64,000 nt of DNA, from contig NZ_BCBA01000005.1 in the NCBI RefSeq assembly GCF_001320245.1, positions 1 through 64,000 on the forward strand, given 5' to 3'. The DNA is from Pseudomonas sp. NBRC 111124 (lineage in GTDB: Bacteria; Pseudomonadota; Gammaproteobacteria; Pseudomonadales; Pseudomonadaceae). Below are positions 23,612 to 31,686 of this stretch, piece after piece. Every line of letters begins with the position of its first letter. The stretch's first letter is position 1. The notes below the pieces were generated by a model. That model had not been told where the DNA came from. It saw only the letters and a program-made list of their open reading frames with translations, and did not search any database. Position numbers and translations under genes: made by a program.

Positions 23612-24427
23612 GGCGAGCTGGATCAGCGCCTGGCGCCAGTTGGCGGCGCCGGGCAGGGCCAGGAAGAATGGATTGAGCAGCGACTCGCGGGCGGGGTAGC
23701 GGAACGGCTGACCCTCCAGGCCAATCACCTCGCCACCGGCACCTTCCAGCACGCCCTGTGCCGCCGCCGTGTCCCACTGCGAAGTCGGCGCCAGGCGCGG
23801 GTAGCAGTCGGCACTGCCTTCGGCCAGCAGGCAGAATTTCAGCGAGCTGCCGATATTCGCCAGCTCCAGCTCACCCACGGCAGCACTCAGGCCAGCCAGC
23901 AACGCTTCCTGCTGCGGGCTGGAATGACGACGGCTGGCCACCACGGTGAAGCGGCCACCGGCAGGCGGCGCATTGCGAACCTGAACAGGCGAAGCCTCGG
24001 CGCCAGCATCAGCACGCCAGGCACCCAGGCCACGGCCGCCGAAATAGCAGCGCCCGTTGGTCGGCATCGACACCACGCCAAACACCACCTCGCCATTTTC
24101 GACCAGCGCAATGTTGACGGTGAACTCCTCACTGCCGGCGATGAACTCCTTGGTGCCATCGAGCGGGTCGACCAGCCACCAGCGGCTCCAGCCCTGGCGC
24201 TCGGCCAGCGGGATATTGCAGTCTTCTTCGGACAGTACCGGTATTTGTGGTGCCAGCGCCAGCAAGCCATCGGCAATCACCCGATGCGCCGCCAGGTCGG
24301 CGGCCGTCACTGGCGAATCGTCGGCCTTGTTCACCACCGCCACGTCGGCGCGCCAGAACGGCAGGATAGCCTCGCCAGCCAGCTGGGCGAGCTTGACCAC
24401 TTCGTGCATCAGTTGCAGGTCGTTCAT
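23600..24427 (-). CDS. cysQ: 3'(2'),5'-bisphosphate nucleotidase CysQ
   Basis: The 275-residue enzyme of the inositol monophosphatase superfamily removes the 3'-phosphate of PAP/PAPS, preventing build-up during sulfate assimilation. The metal-binding motifs are VLSEED, WLVDPLDGTKEF and WDTAAAQGVLEGAGG. It overlaps nudE by 4 nt, forming a nudE-cysQ operon. It is the only sulfate-assimilation gene on this side of the window and is of normal length. Confidence 0.94.
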   Translation of the reverse strand: MNDLQLMHEVVKLAQLAGEAILPFWRADVAVVNKADDSPVTAADLAAHRVIADGLLALAPQIPVLSEEDCNIPLAERQGWSRWWLVDPLDGTKEFIAGSEEFTVNIALVENGEVVFGVVSMPTNGRCYFGGRGLGAWRADAGAEASPVQVRNAPPAGGRFTVVASRRHSSPQQEALLAGLSAAVGELELANIGSSLKFCLLAEGSADCYPRLAPTSQWDTAAAQGVLEGAGGEVIGLEGQPFRYPARESLLNPFFLALPGAANWRQALIQLASAM

Positions 24428-24990
24428 GCTTCGAGCAGCCCTCGCTGGATCAGCAGGTCGCGGGCCAGGTATAGCGCCGCCAGCGCCCGCCCCTCGGTGA
24501 ACTGCGGGTGCATGGCCAGGGCCGAGAGCTCGCGCAGGTTAACCTTGTCGACCCGCATCGGCTCCGGCTCGTCGCCCTCCAGGCGCTCCTCGTAGAGGTC
24601 GCTCGCCAGCACCACCTGGATCTTCTGGCTCATGTAGCCAGGCGACAGCGACAGCTCGGTCAGGTGCTCCAGCTGACGAGCGCCAAAGCCGGCTTCTTCC
24701 TTGAGCTCGCGGTCGGCGGCGGCCAGCACGTCCTCACCCGGTTCGATCAGGCCTTTGGGCAGCGACAGCTCGTATTCGTCGGTGCCGCCGCAGTATTCCT
24801 CCACCAGCACCGCGTGCTCGGCGTCGAGCATGGCCACGATCATCACCGCGCCGTAGCCGTTGCCACGGCCGACCAGGCGCTCATAGGTGCGCTCAATGCC
24901 ATTGCTAAAGCGCAACTGCACAGCCTCGACCCTGAACAGGCGGCTGCTGGCAACGATTTCGCGACTGAGGACGGTGGGTTTCTGGCGCAT
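24424..24990 (-). CDS. nudE: ADP-compounds Nudix hydrolase NudE
   Basis: I chose ATG 24990 (MRQKPTVL) because AAGGAG lies 8 bp upstream; the longer frame is not needed. The 188-residue protein hydrolyses ADP-ribose, AP3A and NADH-type dinucleotides. The Nudix box reads GLIEPGEDVLAAADRELKEE followed by AGF, with all metal-binding glutamates. It is divergent from yrfG with a 64-bp gap and is translationally coupled to cysQ. Confidence 0.94.
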   Translation of the reverse strand: MRQKPTVLSREIVASSRLFRVEAVQLRFSNGIERTYERLVGRGNGYGAVMIVAMLDAEHAVLVEEYCGGTDEYELSLPKGLIEPGEDVLAAADRELKEEAGFGARQLEHLTELSLSPGYMSQKIQVVLASDLYEERLEGDEPEPMRVDKVNLRELSALAMHPQFTEGRALAALYLARDLLIQRGLLEA

Positions 24991-25054
24991 GGGGCAGCTC
25001 CTTGGCGTGAACGGGTTACTATACCGTGGCTTGCCGACTGATCGAGAGTTTCCC

Positions 25055-25717
25055 ATGCCTGTTCTTCCCTGGTCTGCCATCGACACCGTCCTGCTGGACA
25101 TGGACGGCACCCTGCTCGACCTGCACTACGACAACCGCTTCTGGCTCGACCACCTGCCCCAGCGCTACGCCGAGCTGCATGGGGTCAGCCGGGCCATGGC
25201 GGAAATGGAGTTGCAGCCACTGTTCGAGCGCAATGCCGGCACCCTCAACTGGTACTGCCTGGACTTCTGGAGCCGCGAGCTGAACCTGCCGATTCGCGAT
25301 CTCAAGCGCGAAATCGCCGACCTGATCGCCCTGCGGCCGGATGCCGACACCTTTCTCGCAGCCATTCGCAAGGCAGGCAAGCGTGTGGTGATGATCACCA
25401 ATGCCCACCGCGATTCGCTGTCGCTGAAGCTGGAGCGCGTGGAACTGGCACCGTATTTCGAGCGGCTGATCAGCTCGCACGATTATGGCTACCCGAAAGA
25501 GAACCCGCAGTTCTGGGATGCGCTGAAGGCGGATATCGGCTTTGATCCGCAGCGCAGCCTGTTTATCGATGACACCCTGGCCATCCTGCGCAGTGCGCGG
25601 CGGTTCGGTGTGGGACACCTGCTGGCAGTACGCCAGCCGGACAGCAAAGCGCAGCCGCGCGATACCGAGGAATTCGCGGCGGTCGAGGATTACCGGGAGT
25701 TGCTGGTAGGCCTGTGA
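25055..25717 (+). CDS. yrfG: HAD-family GMP/IMP nucleotidase YrfG
   Basis: I chose ATG 25055 (MPVLPWSAID); the frame extends upstream only through the nudE promoter. The 220-residue HAD phosphatase shows motif I LLDMDGTLLDL, motif II VMITNAHRDS, the Lys in YGYPKENPQFW and motif III LFIDDTLAIL. The YrfG group dephosphorylates GMP and IMP. It is followed by a REP pair. Confidence 0.92.
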   Translation: MPVLPWSAIDTVLLDMDGTLLDLHYDNRFWLDHLPQRYAELHGVSRAMAEMELQPLFERNAGTLNWYCLDFWSRELNLPIRDLKREIADLIALRPDADTFLAAIRKAGKRVVMITNAHRDSLSLKLERVELAPYFERLISSHDYGYPKENPQFWDALKADIGFDPQRSLFIDDTLAILRSARRFGVGHLLAVRQPDSKAQPRDTEEFAAVEDYRELLVGL

Positions 25718-25724
25718 GGGCCTA

Positions 25725-25786
25725 TTCGCGGGCACGCCCGCTCCCGCAGGTTTTGCACAACTTGTGGGAGCGGGCGTGCCCGCGAA
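25725..25786. repeat. REP inverted pair
   Basis: Arms of 24 bp (25725-25748 and 25763-25786), TTCGCGGGCACGCCCGCTCC and its reverse complement with one mismatch, flank 14 bp. It lies between convergent yrfG and the LysM gene and probably stabilises or ends both transcripts. Confidence 0.85.
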
Positions 25787-25799
25787 ACTGCCATGCGGA

Positions 25800-26240
25800 T
25801 CAGTCTGGAATACGCAACACCTGCCCCGGATAAATCTTGTCCGGGTGCTTGAGCATCGGCTTGTTGGCCTCGAATATCTTGTTGTACTGGCCGGCATTGC
25901 CATACACAACCACCGAAATCGCCGACAGCGTGTCACCCTTCTTCACCGTGACGAACCTTGCCGCCGCCACGACCGGCCCGGTCACGGTAATCTGATCATC
26001 GACACTGGCCACCCCTTCGATGTTGCCAGCGGCGAGAATGATCTTCTCTTTTTCCTCCTGACTGGCTACCTCGCCCTTGAGAATGACCTTGTCACCTTCT
26101 ACAGTGGCCGAGATGTTCGGGTTACCCAGGCCGACACTTTCCACGTGTTTCTTCAGCTGCTCTTCGGCATTGGCATTGCCGGGAGTCAGCAGGTCGATCA
26201 ACTTCTCGCCGGCTTCCTTCACAAAACTGAACAGGCTCAT
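25800..26240 (-). CDS. BON-LysM protein (Kbp/YgaU-like)
   Basis: The 146-residue protein has an N-terminal BON domain (about residues 25-90, with ISATVEGDKVILKGEVASQE) and a C-terminal LysM domain (about 95-145, starting VTVKKGDTLSAISVVVYGN). There is no signal peptide. The layout and length equal E. coli Kbp (YgaU), a potassium-binding stress protein. It is divergent from fdhD across a promoter with a 42-bp nested palindrome. Confidence 0.92.
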   Translation of the reverse strand: MSLFSFVKEAGEKLIDLLTPGNANAEEQLKKHVESVGLGNPNISATVEGDKVILKGEVASQEEKEKIILAAGNIEGVASVDDQITVTGPVVAAARFVTVKKGDTLSAISVVVYGNAGQYNKIFEANKPMLKHPDKIYPGQVLRIPD

Positions 26241-26313
26241 GACGCGCTCCTTGTTGACGTAAACCTCGGAGCCAGGAGTCTAGGCCAGGATTGCCCCTAC
26301 CGCCCCTCTGTGA

Positions 26314-26355
26314 CTAATCGACGCGGTCTATCAAGGCATAGACCTTAGCGATTAG
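26314..26355. promoter_or_regulatory. 42-bp nested palindrome upstream of fdhD
   Basis: Two inverted repeats share one centre (26334.5): outer CTAATCG (26314-26320) with CGATTAG (26349-26355), and inner GTCTAT (26326-26331) with ATAGAC (26338-26343). The spacing is N5 between outer and inner on both sides and N6 at the centre. This is typical of two dimers or a tetramer on DNA, or a two-part stem. Confidence 0.6.
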
Positions 26356-26418
26356 ACGCGCCCGGCCCACACGCCTAGGCTTGGTGATATCAGACAGCCG
26401 CCGGTAGTCAACCTCCCG

Positions 26419-27249
26419 ATGCACAGCAAACCCCCGGTCTGCGCGGCCTCCATGCCTCTGGCCCTGCCCGCCGCCAGCAACACCTACGACTACGTCCAGC
26501 TCAGCGACGGCGAACACGCTTGCACGCCACTGGCTGAAGAAGTCGCCTTGGCCATTGCCTACAACGGCCTGAACCAGGCGGTAATGCTCGTCAGTCCCAC
26601 CGACCTGGAAGACTTCGCGGTCGGTTTCAGCGTCGGCAGCGGCATTGTCGAAGGCACGGCGGAAATCTACGACCTGAAGCTTTCCGGCAGCGGCTCGGCG
26701 ATGTACGCCGACCTGGAAATCTCCAGCCGTGCGTTCTGGAACCTGAAGAACCAGCGCCGCCAACTGGCCGGCACCAGCGGTTGCGGCCTGTGCGGGGTGG
26801 AAGCCCTCGAACAGGCGCTGCCGGAATTGACCGCACTGCCTGGCGCACCGCTGCCCCCGGCACAGTGGCTGACGGGCCTGCGCGAGCGCATCGATGCCTT
26901 CACGCCGCTGGGCCAGCACTGCGGTGCCGTGCACGCCGCACTGTTCATGGACGCCCAGGGCCAATTACTGATGGGCCGCGAAGACATCGGCCGGCACAAC
27001 GCCCTCGACAAGCTGATCGGCGCCTTGCTGCGCCAAGGCATCAGCACTGAAGGCGGCCTGGCCATCGTCACCAGCCGCTGCAGCCTGGAGCTGATCCAGA
27101 AAGTGCTACGCGCCGGTATCCAGACCCTGGTGAGCCTGTCGGCGCCCACCGGCCTGGCCTTGCAATGGGCGCGCAAGCACAACCTCAACCTCATTCATCT
27201 GCCCAAACACAGTGCACCGCGGGTCTACAGCCCAGCGGCGGAGTCGTAA
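26419..27249 (+). CDS. fdhD: Formate dehydrogenase accessory sulfurtransferase FdhD
   Basis: The 276-residue protein transfers sulfur from IscS to the molybdenum cofactor of formate dehydrogenases. The active cysteines are in GTSGCGLCGVE, and GREDIGRHNALDKLIG and TSRCSLELIQK are family blocks. It precedes a molybdopterin oxidoreductase by 5 bp, so cofactor sulfuration of that partner is the natural reading. Confidence 0.94.
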   Translation: MHSKPPVCAASMPLALPAASNTYDYVQLSDGEHACTPLAEEVALAIAYNGLNQAVMLVSPTDLEDFAVGFSVGSGIVEGTAEIYDLKLSGSGSAMYADLEISSRAFWNLKNQRRQLAGTSGCGLCGVEALEQALPELTALPGAPLPPAQWLTGLRERIDAFTPLGQHCGAVHAALFMDAQGQLLMGREDIGRHNALDKLIGALLRQGISTEGGLAIVTSRCSLELIQKVLRAGIQTLVSLSAPTGLALQWARKHNLNLIHLPKHSAPRVYSPAAES

Positions 27250-27254
27250 CAGCC

Positions 27255-29600
27255 GTGACCTCGTACCAGCAACTCCCGGACAACGCCCCAGCCTCCACCC
27301 CTCGCTACCAGCCCTACCACGGCCCCGCCGGCGGTTGGGGCGCGCTGCGCAGCGTGGCCAAGGCCTGGGTGGGCAGCGACAACGCGCTGAAGAACATCCG
27401 CGCCCTGCTCAAGACCAACCAGAATGGTGGCTTCGACTGCCCCGGCTGCGCCTGGGGCGACTCGCCCGAGAGCGGCATGGTCAAGTTCTGCGAGAACGGT
27501 GCCAAGGCGGTCAACTGGGAAGCCACCAAACGCCGCGTGGATGCGGCGTTCTTCGCCCGCTACAGCGTCAGCGCACTGCTGCAACAAAGTGACTACTGGC
27601 TCGAGTACCAGGGCCGCCTGACCGAGCCGATGGTCTACGACCCACAAAGCGATCGTTACCAGCCGATTGCCTGGGACGCCGCCTATGCCCTGATCGCCCG
27701 TGAGCTGAACAAGCTGGCCAACCCCGACCAGGCCGAGTTCTACACCTCCGGCCGAGCCAGCAACGAAGCGGCCTACCTGTATCAGCTGTTCGTGCGTGCC
27801 TATGGCACCAACAACTTCCCCGACTGCTCGAACATGTGCCACGAGGCCAGCGGCGTGGCCTTGGGCCAGAGCGTCGGGGTCGGCAAGGGCACCGTCACTT
27901 ATGATGACTTCGAGCACGCCGATGCGATCTTCGTCTGGGGCCAGAACCCCGGTACCAATCACCCGCGCATGCTCGACCCCCTGCGCGACGCGGTAAAACG
28001 TGGCGCCCAGGTGGTCTGCGTCAACCCGCTCAAGGAGCGTGGCCTGGAGCGCTTCCAGCACCCGCAGAACCCGCTGGAGATGCTGACCAACAGCGACCGC
28101 CCGACCAACACCGCGTTCTTCCGCCCGGCGCTGGGTGGCGACATGGCATTGCTGCGCGGCATGGCCAAGTTCGTCGTGCAATGGGAGCGCGAAGCGCAGG
28201 CCAAGGGCGAGCCAGCGGTGTTCGACCATGTGTTCATCGCCGAGCACGGCCATGGCGTGGAAGAATACCTGGCAGCGGTAGACGCCACCTCCTGGGCGCA
28301 CATCCAGGAGCAGTCCGGCCTGACGCTGGCCGACATCGAGCTGGCTGCGCGCATGTATTGCCGGGGCAAGCGGGTGATCATGTGCTGGGCGATGGGCATC
28401 ACCCAGCACCGCCATTCGGTGCCGACCATCCAGGAAATCGTCAACCTGCAGATGCTGCGCGGCAACATTGGCGTGCCGGGCGCTGGCCTGTGCCCGGTGC
28501 GTGGCCACAGCAACGTGCAGGGCGACCGCACCATGGGCATCAACGAGCGCCCGCCGGTGGCCCTGCTCGATGCCATCGAAAAGCGCTTCAACTTCCCGGT
28601 GCCGCGGCACAACGGCCATAACACCGTCGAGGCGATCCAAGCCATGCTCGACGGCCGTTCGAAAGTATTCATTGGCCTTGGCGGCAACTTCGCCCAGGCC
28701 ACTCCGGACACTGAACGTACTGCACAGGCCCTGCGCAATTGCGAGCTGACCGTGCACATCAGCACCAAGCTCAACCGCAGCCACCTGATCCACGGCAAGC
28801 AGGCGTTGATCTTGCCGTGCCTGGGCCGCACCGACATCGACCTGCAAGCCGATGGGCCGCAAGCCGTCACCGTGGAAGACTCATTCAGCATGGTCCACGC
28901 CTCCAATGGCCAACTCAAGCCGCTGTCGTCCCAGATGCGCTCGGAGCCTGCCGTGGTGGCCGGTATCGCGGCTGCAACCCTGGGCAAGCAGCCGGTGGAC
29001 TGGCACTGGCTGGTGGCCGATTACAACCGCATCCGCGACCTGATCGGCGACACCATTGCCGGCTTTGCCGGCTTCAACCAGCGGCTGGCTCACCCGGGCG
29101 GCTTCTACCTGGGCAACAGCGCCGGCAGCCGCCAGTGGAAAACCACCACGGGCCGCGCCAATTTCAAGGCCAACCTGCTACCCGACACCTTGATCGACGA
29201 GCGTGTAAGGGCCAGCGGCCAGTTGCCGGACCTCATCATGCAGTCGATGCGCTCCCACGATCAGTACAACACCACCATCTATGGCCTGGACGACCGCTAC
29301 CGCGGCGTACGCGGTCAGCGCGACGTACTGTTCGCCAACGAGGCCGACATCATTCGCCTAGGCTTCCAGCCAGGCCAGAAGGTCGACATCGTCTCGTTGT
29401 GGGGCGATGAGCATGTGCGCCGTGTGCATGGCTTCACACTGCTGGCCTTCGATATCCCTGCCGGGCAGGCGGCGGCGTACTACCCGGAGGTAAACCCGCT
29501 GATCCCGCTGGAAAGCATCGGCGAGGGCAGCCATACGCCAACGTCCAAGTTCGTTGCCATCAAGCTGGAACGCGCCCGGGACGACGGCCGAATCCTGTAA
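27255..29600 (+). CDS. FdhF/YdeP-family molybdopterin oxidoreductase
   Basis: I chose GTG 27255, 5 bp after fdhD; the longer frame lies inside fdhD. The 781-residue enzyme has an N-terminal cysteine cluster (GGFDCPGCAWGD), the molybdopterin domain (YTSGRASNEAAYLYQLFVRA, CSNMCHEASG, FVWGQNPGTNHPRM) and a C-terminal dinucleotide-binding domain. It belongs to the YdeP branch of the formate dehydrogenase alpha-subunit family, whose substrate is unknown. No small subunits are nearby, so it probably acts as a soluble single-chain enzyme. Confidence 0.9.
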   Translation: MTSYQQLPDNAPASTPRYQPYHGPAGGWGALRSVAKAWVGSDNALKNIRALLKTNQNGGFDCPGCAWGDSPESGMVKFCENGAKAVNWEATKRRVDAAFFARYSVSALLQQSDYWLEYQGRLTEPMVYDPQSDRYQPIAWDAAYALIARELNKLANPDQAEFYTSGRASNEAAYLYQLFVRAYGTNNFPDCSNMCHEASGVALGQSVGVGKGTVTYDDFEHADAIFVWGQNPGTNHPRMLDPLRDAVKRGAQVVCVNPLKERGLERFQHPQNPLEMLTNSDRPTNTAFFRPALGGDMALLRGMAKFVVQWEREAQAKGEPAVFDHVFIAEHGHGVEEYLAAVDATSWAHIQEQSGLTLADIELAARMYCRGKRVIMCWAMGITQHRHSVPTIQEIVNLQMLRGNIGVPGAGLCPVRGHSNVQGDRTMGINERPPVALLDAIEKRFNFPVPRHNGHNTVEAIQAMLDGRSKVFIGLGGNFAQATPDTERTAQALRNCELTVHISTKLNRSHLIHGKQALILPCLGRTDIDLQADGPQAVTVEDSFSMVHASNGQLKPLSSQMRSEPAVVAGIAAATLGKQPVDWHWLVADYNRIRDLIGDTIAGFAGFNQRLAHPGGFYLGNSAGSRQWKTTTGRANFKANLLPDTLIDERVRASGQLPDLIMQSMRSHDQYNTTIYGLDDRYRGVRGQRDVLFANEADIIRLGFQPGQKVDIVSLWGDEHVRRVHGFTLLAFDIPAGQAAAYYPEVNPLIPLESIGEGSHTPTSKFVAIKLERARDDGRIL

Positions 29601-29626
29601 ATAGAAAACGCCTCGGCAAAAAACGA

Positions 29627-29658
29627 AAAAGCCCTGTTCCGCGAGGTTCAGGGCTTTG
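29627..29658 (+). terminator. Hairpin terminator after the molybdopterin oxidoreductase
   Basis: AAAGCCCTG and CAGGGCTTT form the stem with a 12-nt loop. The T-tract is short (TTTGT). Confidence 0.6.
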
Positions 29659-29815
29659 TCATAAATACCTCTGACACGCAAAAACCGATAAAGTTTCACA
29701 GCAAATACAGCAACTTAGAGAATTGTGTACAACTCGTGCTACTCGTCGGATTTTCGTTGCCAGCTGCCCTCCTTAGCCTCAAATTCGCCCACGTCATCCC
29801 TATGAGGCTCTCTTG

Positions 29816-30292
29816 ATGAAGAAGTACTCCTCGATTCTGTTGTTGTCTTTCAGCTTGCTCAGCGGCGTTGCCATGGCAGGCGGCAATACCGAGGCTGGCA
29901 TTGGCGGCGCATTGGGTGGGGTACTCGGCTCCGTAGTGGGCAACTCCATCGGTGGTAGCACGGGCGGTGCCATTGGTGCCGGCCTGGGCGGTGCGGCCGG
30001 CGGTGCACTGGGTGCCGACAAGCGCCAGCGTGGCGAGGCAGCAATCGGTGGCGCCCTCGGCGCTGCGGGCGGTAACGTGGTAGGTCGTTCGGTGGGCGGC
30101 ACCACCGGTAGCTACATCGGTGCGGCCGCAGGCGGCGGTGCTGGTGGTGCGCTGGGTAACTACATGGGCAACAAGGCCGATGAAGACGAGCGCCATGACG
30201 ACCGTCGCTACCGTCGTGACTACGACGACCGTCGCCACTATGACCGTGGCCGCCACTATGGCCACCGCAAGCACCGTCACTGGCGTGACTGA
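29816..30292 (+). CDS. Exported glycine-zipper protein
   Basis: I chose ATG 29816 rather than the TTG before it. The 158-residue precursor has a clear signal peptide (cleavage after GVAMA, about residue 21), then about 85 residues of GxxxG glycine-zipper repeats (for example GGALGGVLGSVVGNSIGG), and a charged Arg/His/Asp tail (DDRRYRRDYDDRRHYDR). Such proteins associate with membranes or the envelope; the function is unknown. The His/Asp-rich tail could bind metal. It is monocistronic, flanked by terminators. Confidence 0.88.
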   Translation: MKKYSSILLLSFSLLSGVAMAGGNTEAGIGGALGGVLGSVVGNSIGGSTGGAIGAGLGGAAGGALGADKRQRGEAAIGGALGAAGGNVVGRSVGGTTGSYIGAAAGGGAGGALGNYMGNKADEDERHDDRRYRRDYDDRRHYDRGRHYGHRKHRHWRD

Positions 30293-30317
30293 TACCTGAG
30301 GCTCAGCCTGCAGGTAA

Positions 30318-30349
30318 AAAAAGCCCTGCCCTCAACGGCAGGGCTTTTT
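30318..30349. terminator. Bidirectional Rho-independent terminator
   Basis: AAAAAGCCCTGCC and GGCAGGGCTTTTT flank a 6-nt loop, with A- and T-tracts on both sides. It serves the glycine-zipper gene (plus) and the thioesterase gene (minus). Confidence 0.88.
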
Positions 30350-30789
30350 CATGCCTGCGGATCCAGCTGCAGCCCAGCCAGGGTCACCTGTAACGCCTCA
30401 GGCAGCGGCACCGGTCTGCCGCTGGCGCGCTCGATGAACACTTGCACCACCGTCCCTGCCGCGCACGCATCGGCTTCCCCCGGGCGATAGAGCGCCAGGC
30501 GGTATTCCACCGTGCTGCCCGCCAGCCGTGTCACCCCTAGCCCCACTTCCAACACATCCGGGAAGCCGGGCAAGGCGAAGAAGTCTGCCGCCGAACTCAC
30601 CACGAATGCCGCCAGCTCGCCATCGCGCAGGTCGACCTCTGCCTGCTCGACAAGGAATGCCTGGATGGCGGTTTCGAAGAAGCCATGCACAGTGGCGCCG
30701 GCGATGTGGCCGTTGACGTCGTTGTCCTGCGGGCGAGTGAGGATTGGGTGGAAGTGGGAGAAGGCGGTGCGGCTGGGGGATTCAGTCAT
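30349..30789 (-). CDS. Hot-dog acyl-CoA thioesterase (4HBT family)
   Basis: The 146-residue protein is a single 4-hydroxybenzoyl-CoA-type thioesterase domain: RPQDNDVNGHIAGATVHGFFETA places the Asp/His of the active site, and the long helix is followed by the sheet AFVVSSAADFF. It lacks the Tol-Pal cluster context of YbgC, so its acyl-CoA substrate is open. The stop codon sits in the terminator shared with the upstream convergent gene. Confidence 0.85.
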   Translation of the reverse strand: MTESPSRTAFSHFHPILTRPQDNDVNGHIAGATVHGFFETAIQAFLVEQAEVDLRDGELAAFVVSSAADFFALPGFPDVLEVGLGVTRLAGSTVEYRLALYRPGEADACAAGTVVQVFIERASGRPVPLPEALQVTLAGLQLDPQA

Positions 30790-30846
30790 GAGTTATCCAC
30801 AGTTGGTTACATCAAAGAGAAGGTTCCCACAACAAGCAGGGAAGGC

Positions 30847-30877
30847 CTATAGTCGCAATCAACTATAGATTGCATAG
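30847..30877 (+). promoter_or_regulatory. Candidate operator of the paaA/parE-like operon
   Basis: CTATAG occurs twice (30847-30852 and 30863-30868), and GCAATC (30855-30860) pairs with GATTGC (30868-30873) across 7 bp. It ends 15 bp before the start codon and so overlaps the likely promoter. Confidence 0.5.
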
Positions 30878-30892
30878 CATGGTGCACACCCA

Positions 30893-31357
30893 ATGAAACC
30901 GAGAATCACACCCGTGCCTACTCACCAGCTGGACCATGCAAACCTCAGTCGAATGGCAGAATCAGGCCGAATCAAAGCAACCCATATTGTAGGGCAGCCT
31001 GGAGGCTGGGCAGTTCAGGTTGACGTCAATCAGCAGGAACACGTGCTCATTGCTCAACGCAGTGGCAATGTCAGGCTGTTCAAGAAATTCGAAACCTTGG
31101 TGACCTACCTGCTCGAACTTGGTATCGACCATTTCCAGGTCGATGCGTCCACCTTCGACCCACGCCAGCTGAGCACCTATCAGCGCCCTGACCGCGCCCT
31201 GGCGCTCAAACGAGCTCATGAGGCAGCAGCCTATGAAGGCTGGTTTGCTGAACAGGTCGAGGCAAGCCTCAAAGATGAATCCCCGGTAATCGAAGACGAT
31301 GACGCGGAGCGGAAGCTCACTGCCTTGCGTGCCAACCTCAAAGCCAAGATTCGCTGA
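30893..31357 (+). CDS. PaaA/ParD-like antitoxin with an extra N-terminal domain
   Basis: The 154-residue protein ends in a segment typical of PaaA-type stability determinants that wrap ParE toxins (YEGWFAEQVEASLKD, then a charged helix ending RANLKAKIR). The first about 105 residues form a separate domain with QVDVNQQEHVLIAQRSGNVR and FKKFETLVTYLLELGID, probably the DNA-binding or dimerisation part. It overlaps the toxin start by 1 nt (TGATG). The antitoxin assignment rests on the C-terminus and the partner gene. Confidence 0.7.
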   Translation: MKPRITPVPTHQLDHANLSRMAESGRIKATHIVGQPGGWAVQVDVNQQEHVLIAQRSGNVRLFKKFETLVTYLLELGIDHFQVDASTFDPRQLSTYQRPDRALALKRAHEAAAYEGWFAEQVEASLKDESPVIEDDDAERKLTALRANLKAKIR

Positions 31358-31629
31358 TGCGCCTGGTTTGGCGAGAAATGGCTCTGAAAGACCGTATACG
31401 CATCATGGAGCACATTTCCGAGGACAACCCTGCCGCTGCCATATTGCTGGACGAGACATTCAGGGACAAGGCTCGGCGCGCCAGTCTGACACCAGCGCTC
31501 TACAAGGCTGGCAGATATCCAGGCACTCGAGGAATTGTCGTAAGGCCAAACTACGTGATGATTTACCGAATCATGGATGATTGCATTGAGATCATACGCA
31601 TCCTTCACGCACGACAGCAGTGGCCGTGA
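31357..31629 (+). CDS. ParE/RelE-family toxin
   Basis: The 90-residue protein matches the ParE branch: LVWREMALKDRIRIMEHISEDNP, then GRYPGTRGIVVRPNYVMIYRI and the final IEIIRILHARQQWP, the usual ending of ParE-like toxins. Family members poison DNA gyrase; some are RNases. It is directly coupled to the PaaA-like antitoxin gene and is of normal length. A bidirectional terminator follows. Confidence 0.9.
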   Translation: MRLVWREMALKDRIRIMEHISEDNPAAAILLDETFRDKARRASLTPALYKAGRYPGTRGIVVRPNYVMIYRIMDDCIEIIRILHARQQWP

Positions 31630-31639
31630 CCCAGGCGCA

Positions 31640-31667
31640 AAAAAGCCGCCCCAGGGGGCGGCTTTCT
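31640..31667. terminator. Bidirectional terminator between parE-like gene and pckA
   Basis: AAAGCCGCC and GGCGGCTTT form the stem around a C/G-rich loop, with an A-tract on the left (T-tract for the minus strand) and TTTCTC on the right. It ends both convergent transcripts. Confidence 0.8.
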
Positions 31668-31686
31668 CGTTACGGCTGGCGTCAGC

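Noticed and set aside
27225..28862. 545-codon minus-strand frame opposite the molybdopterin oxidoreductase
   Set aside because: It is an antisense shadow of a well-supported gene with no recognisable domain.
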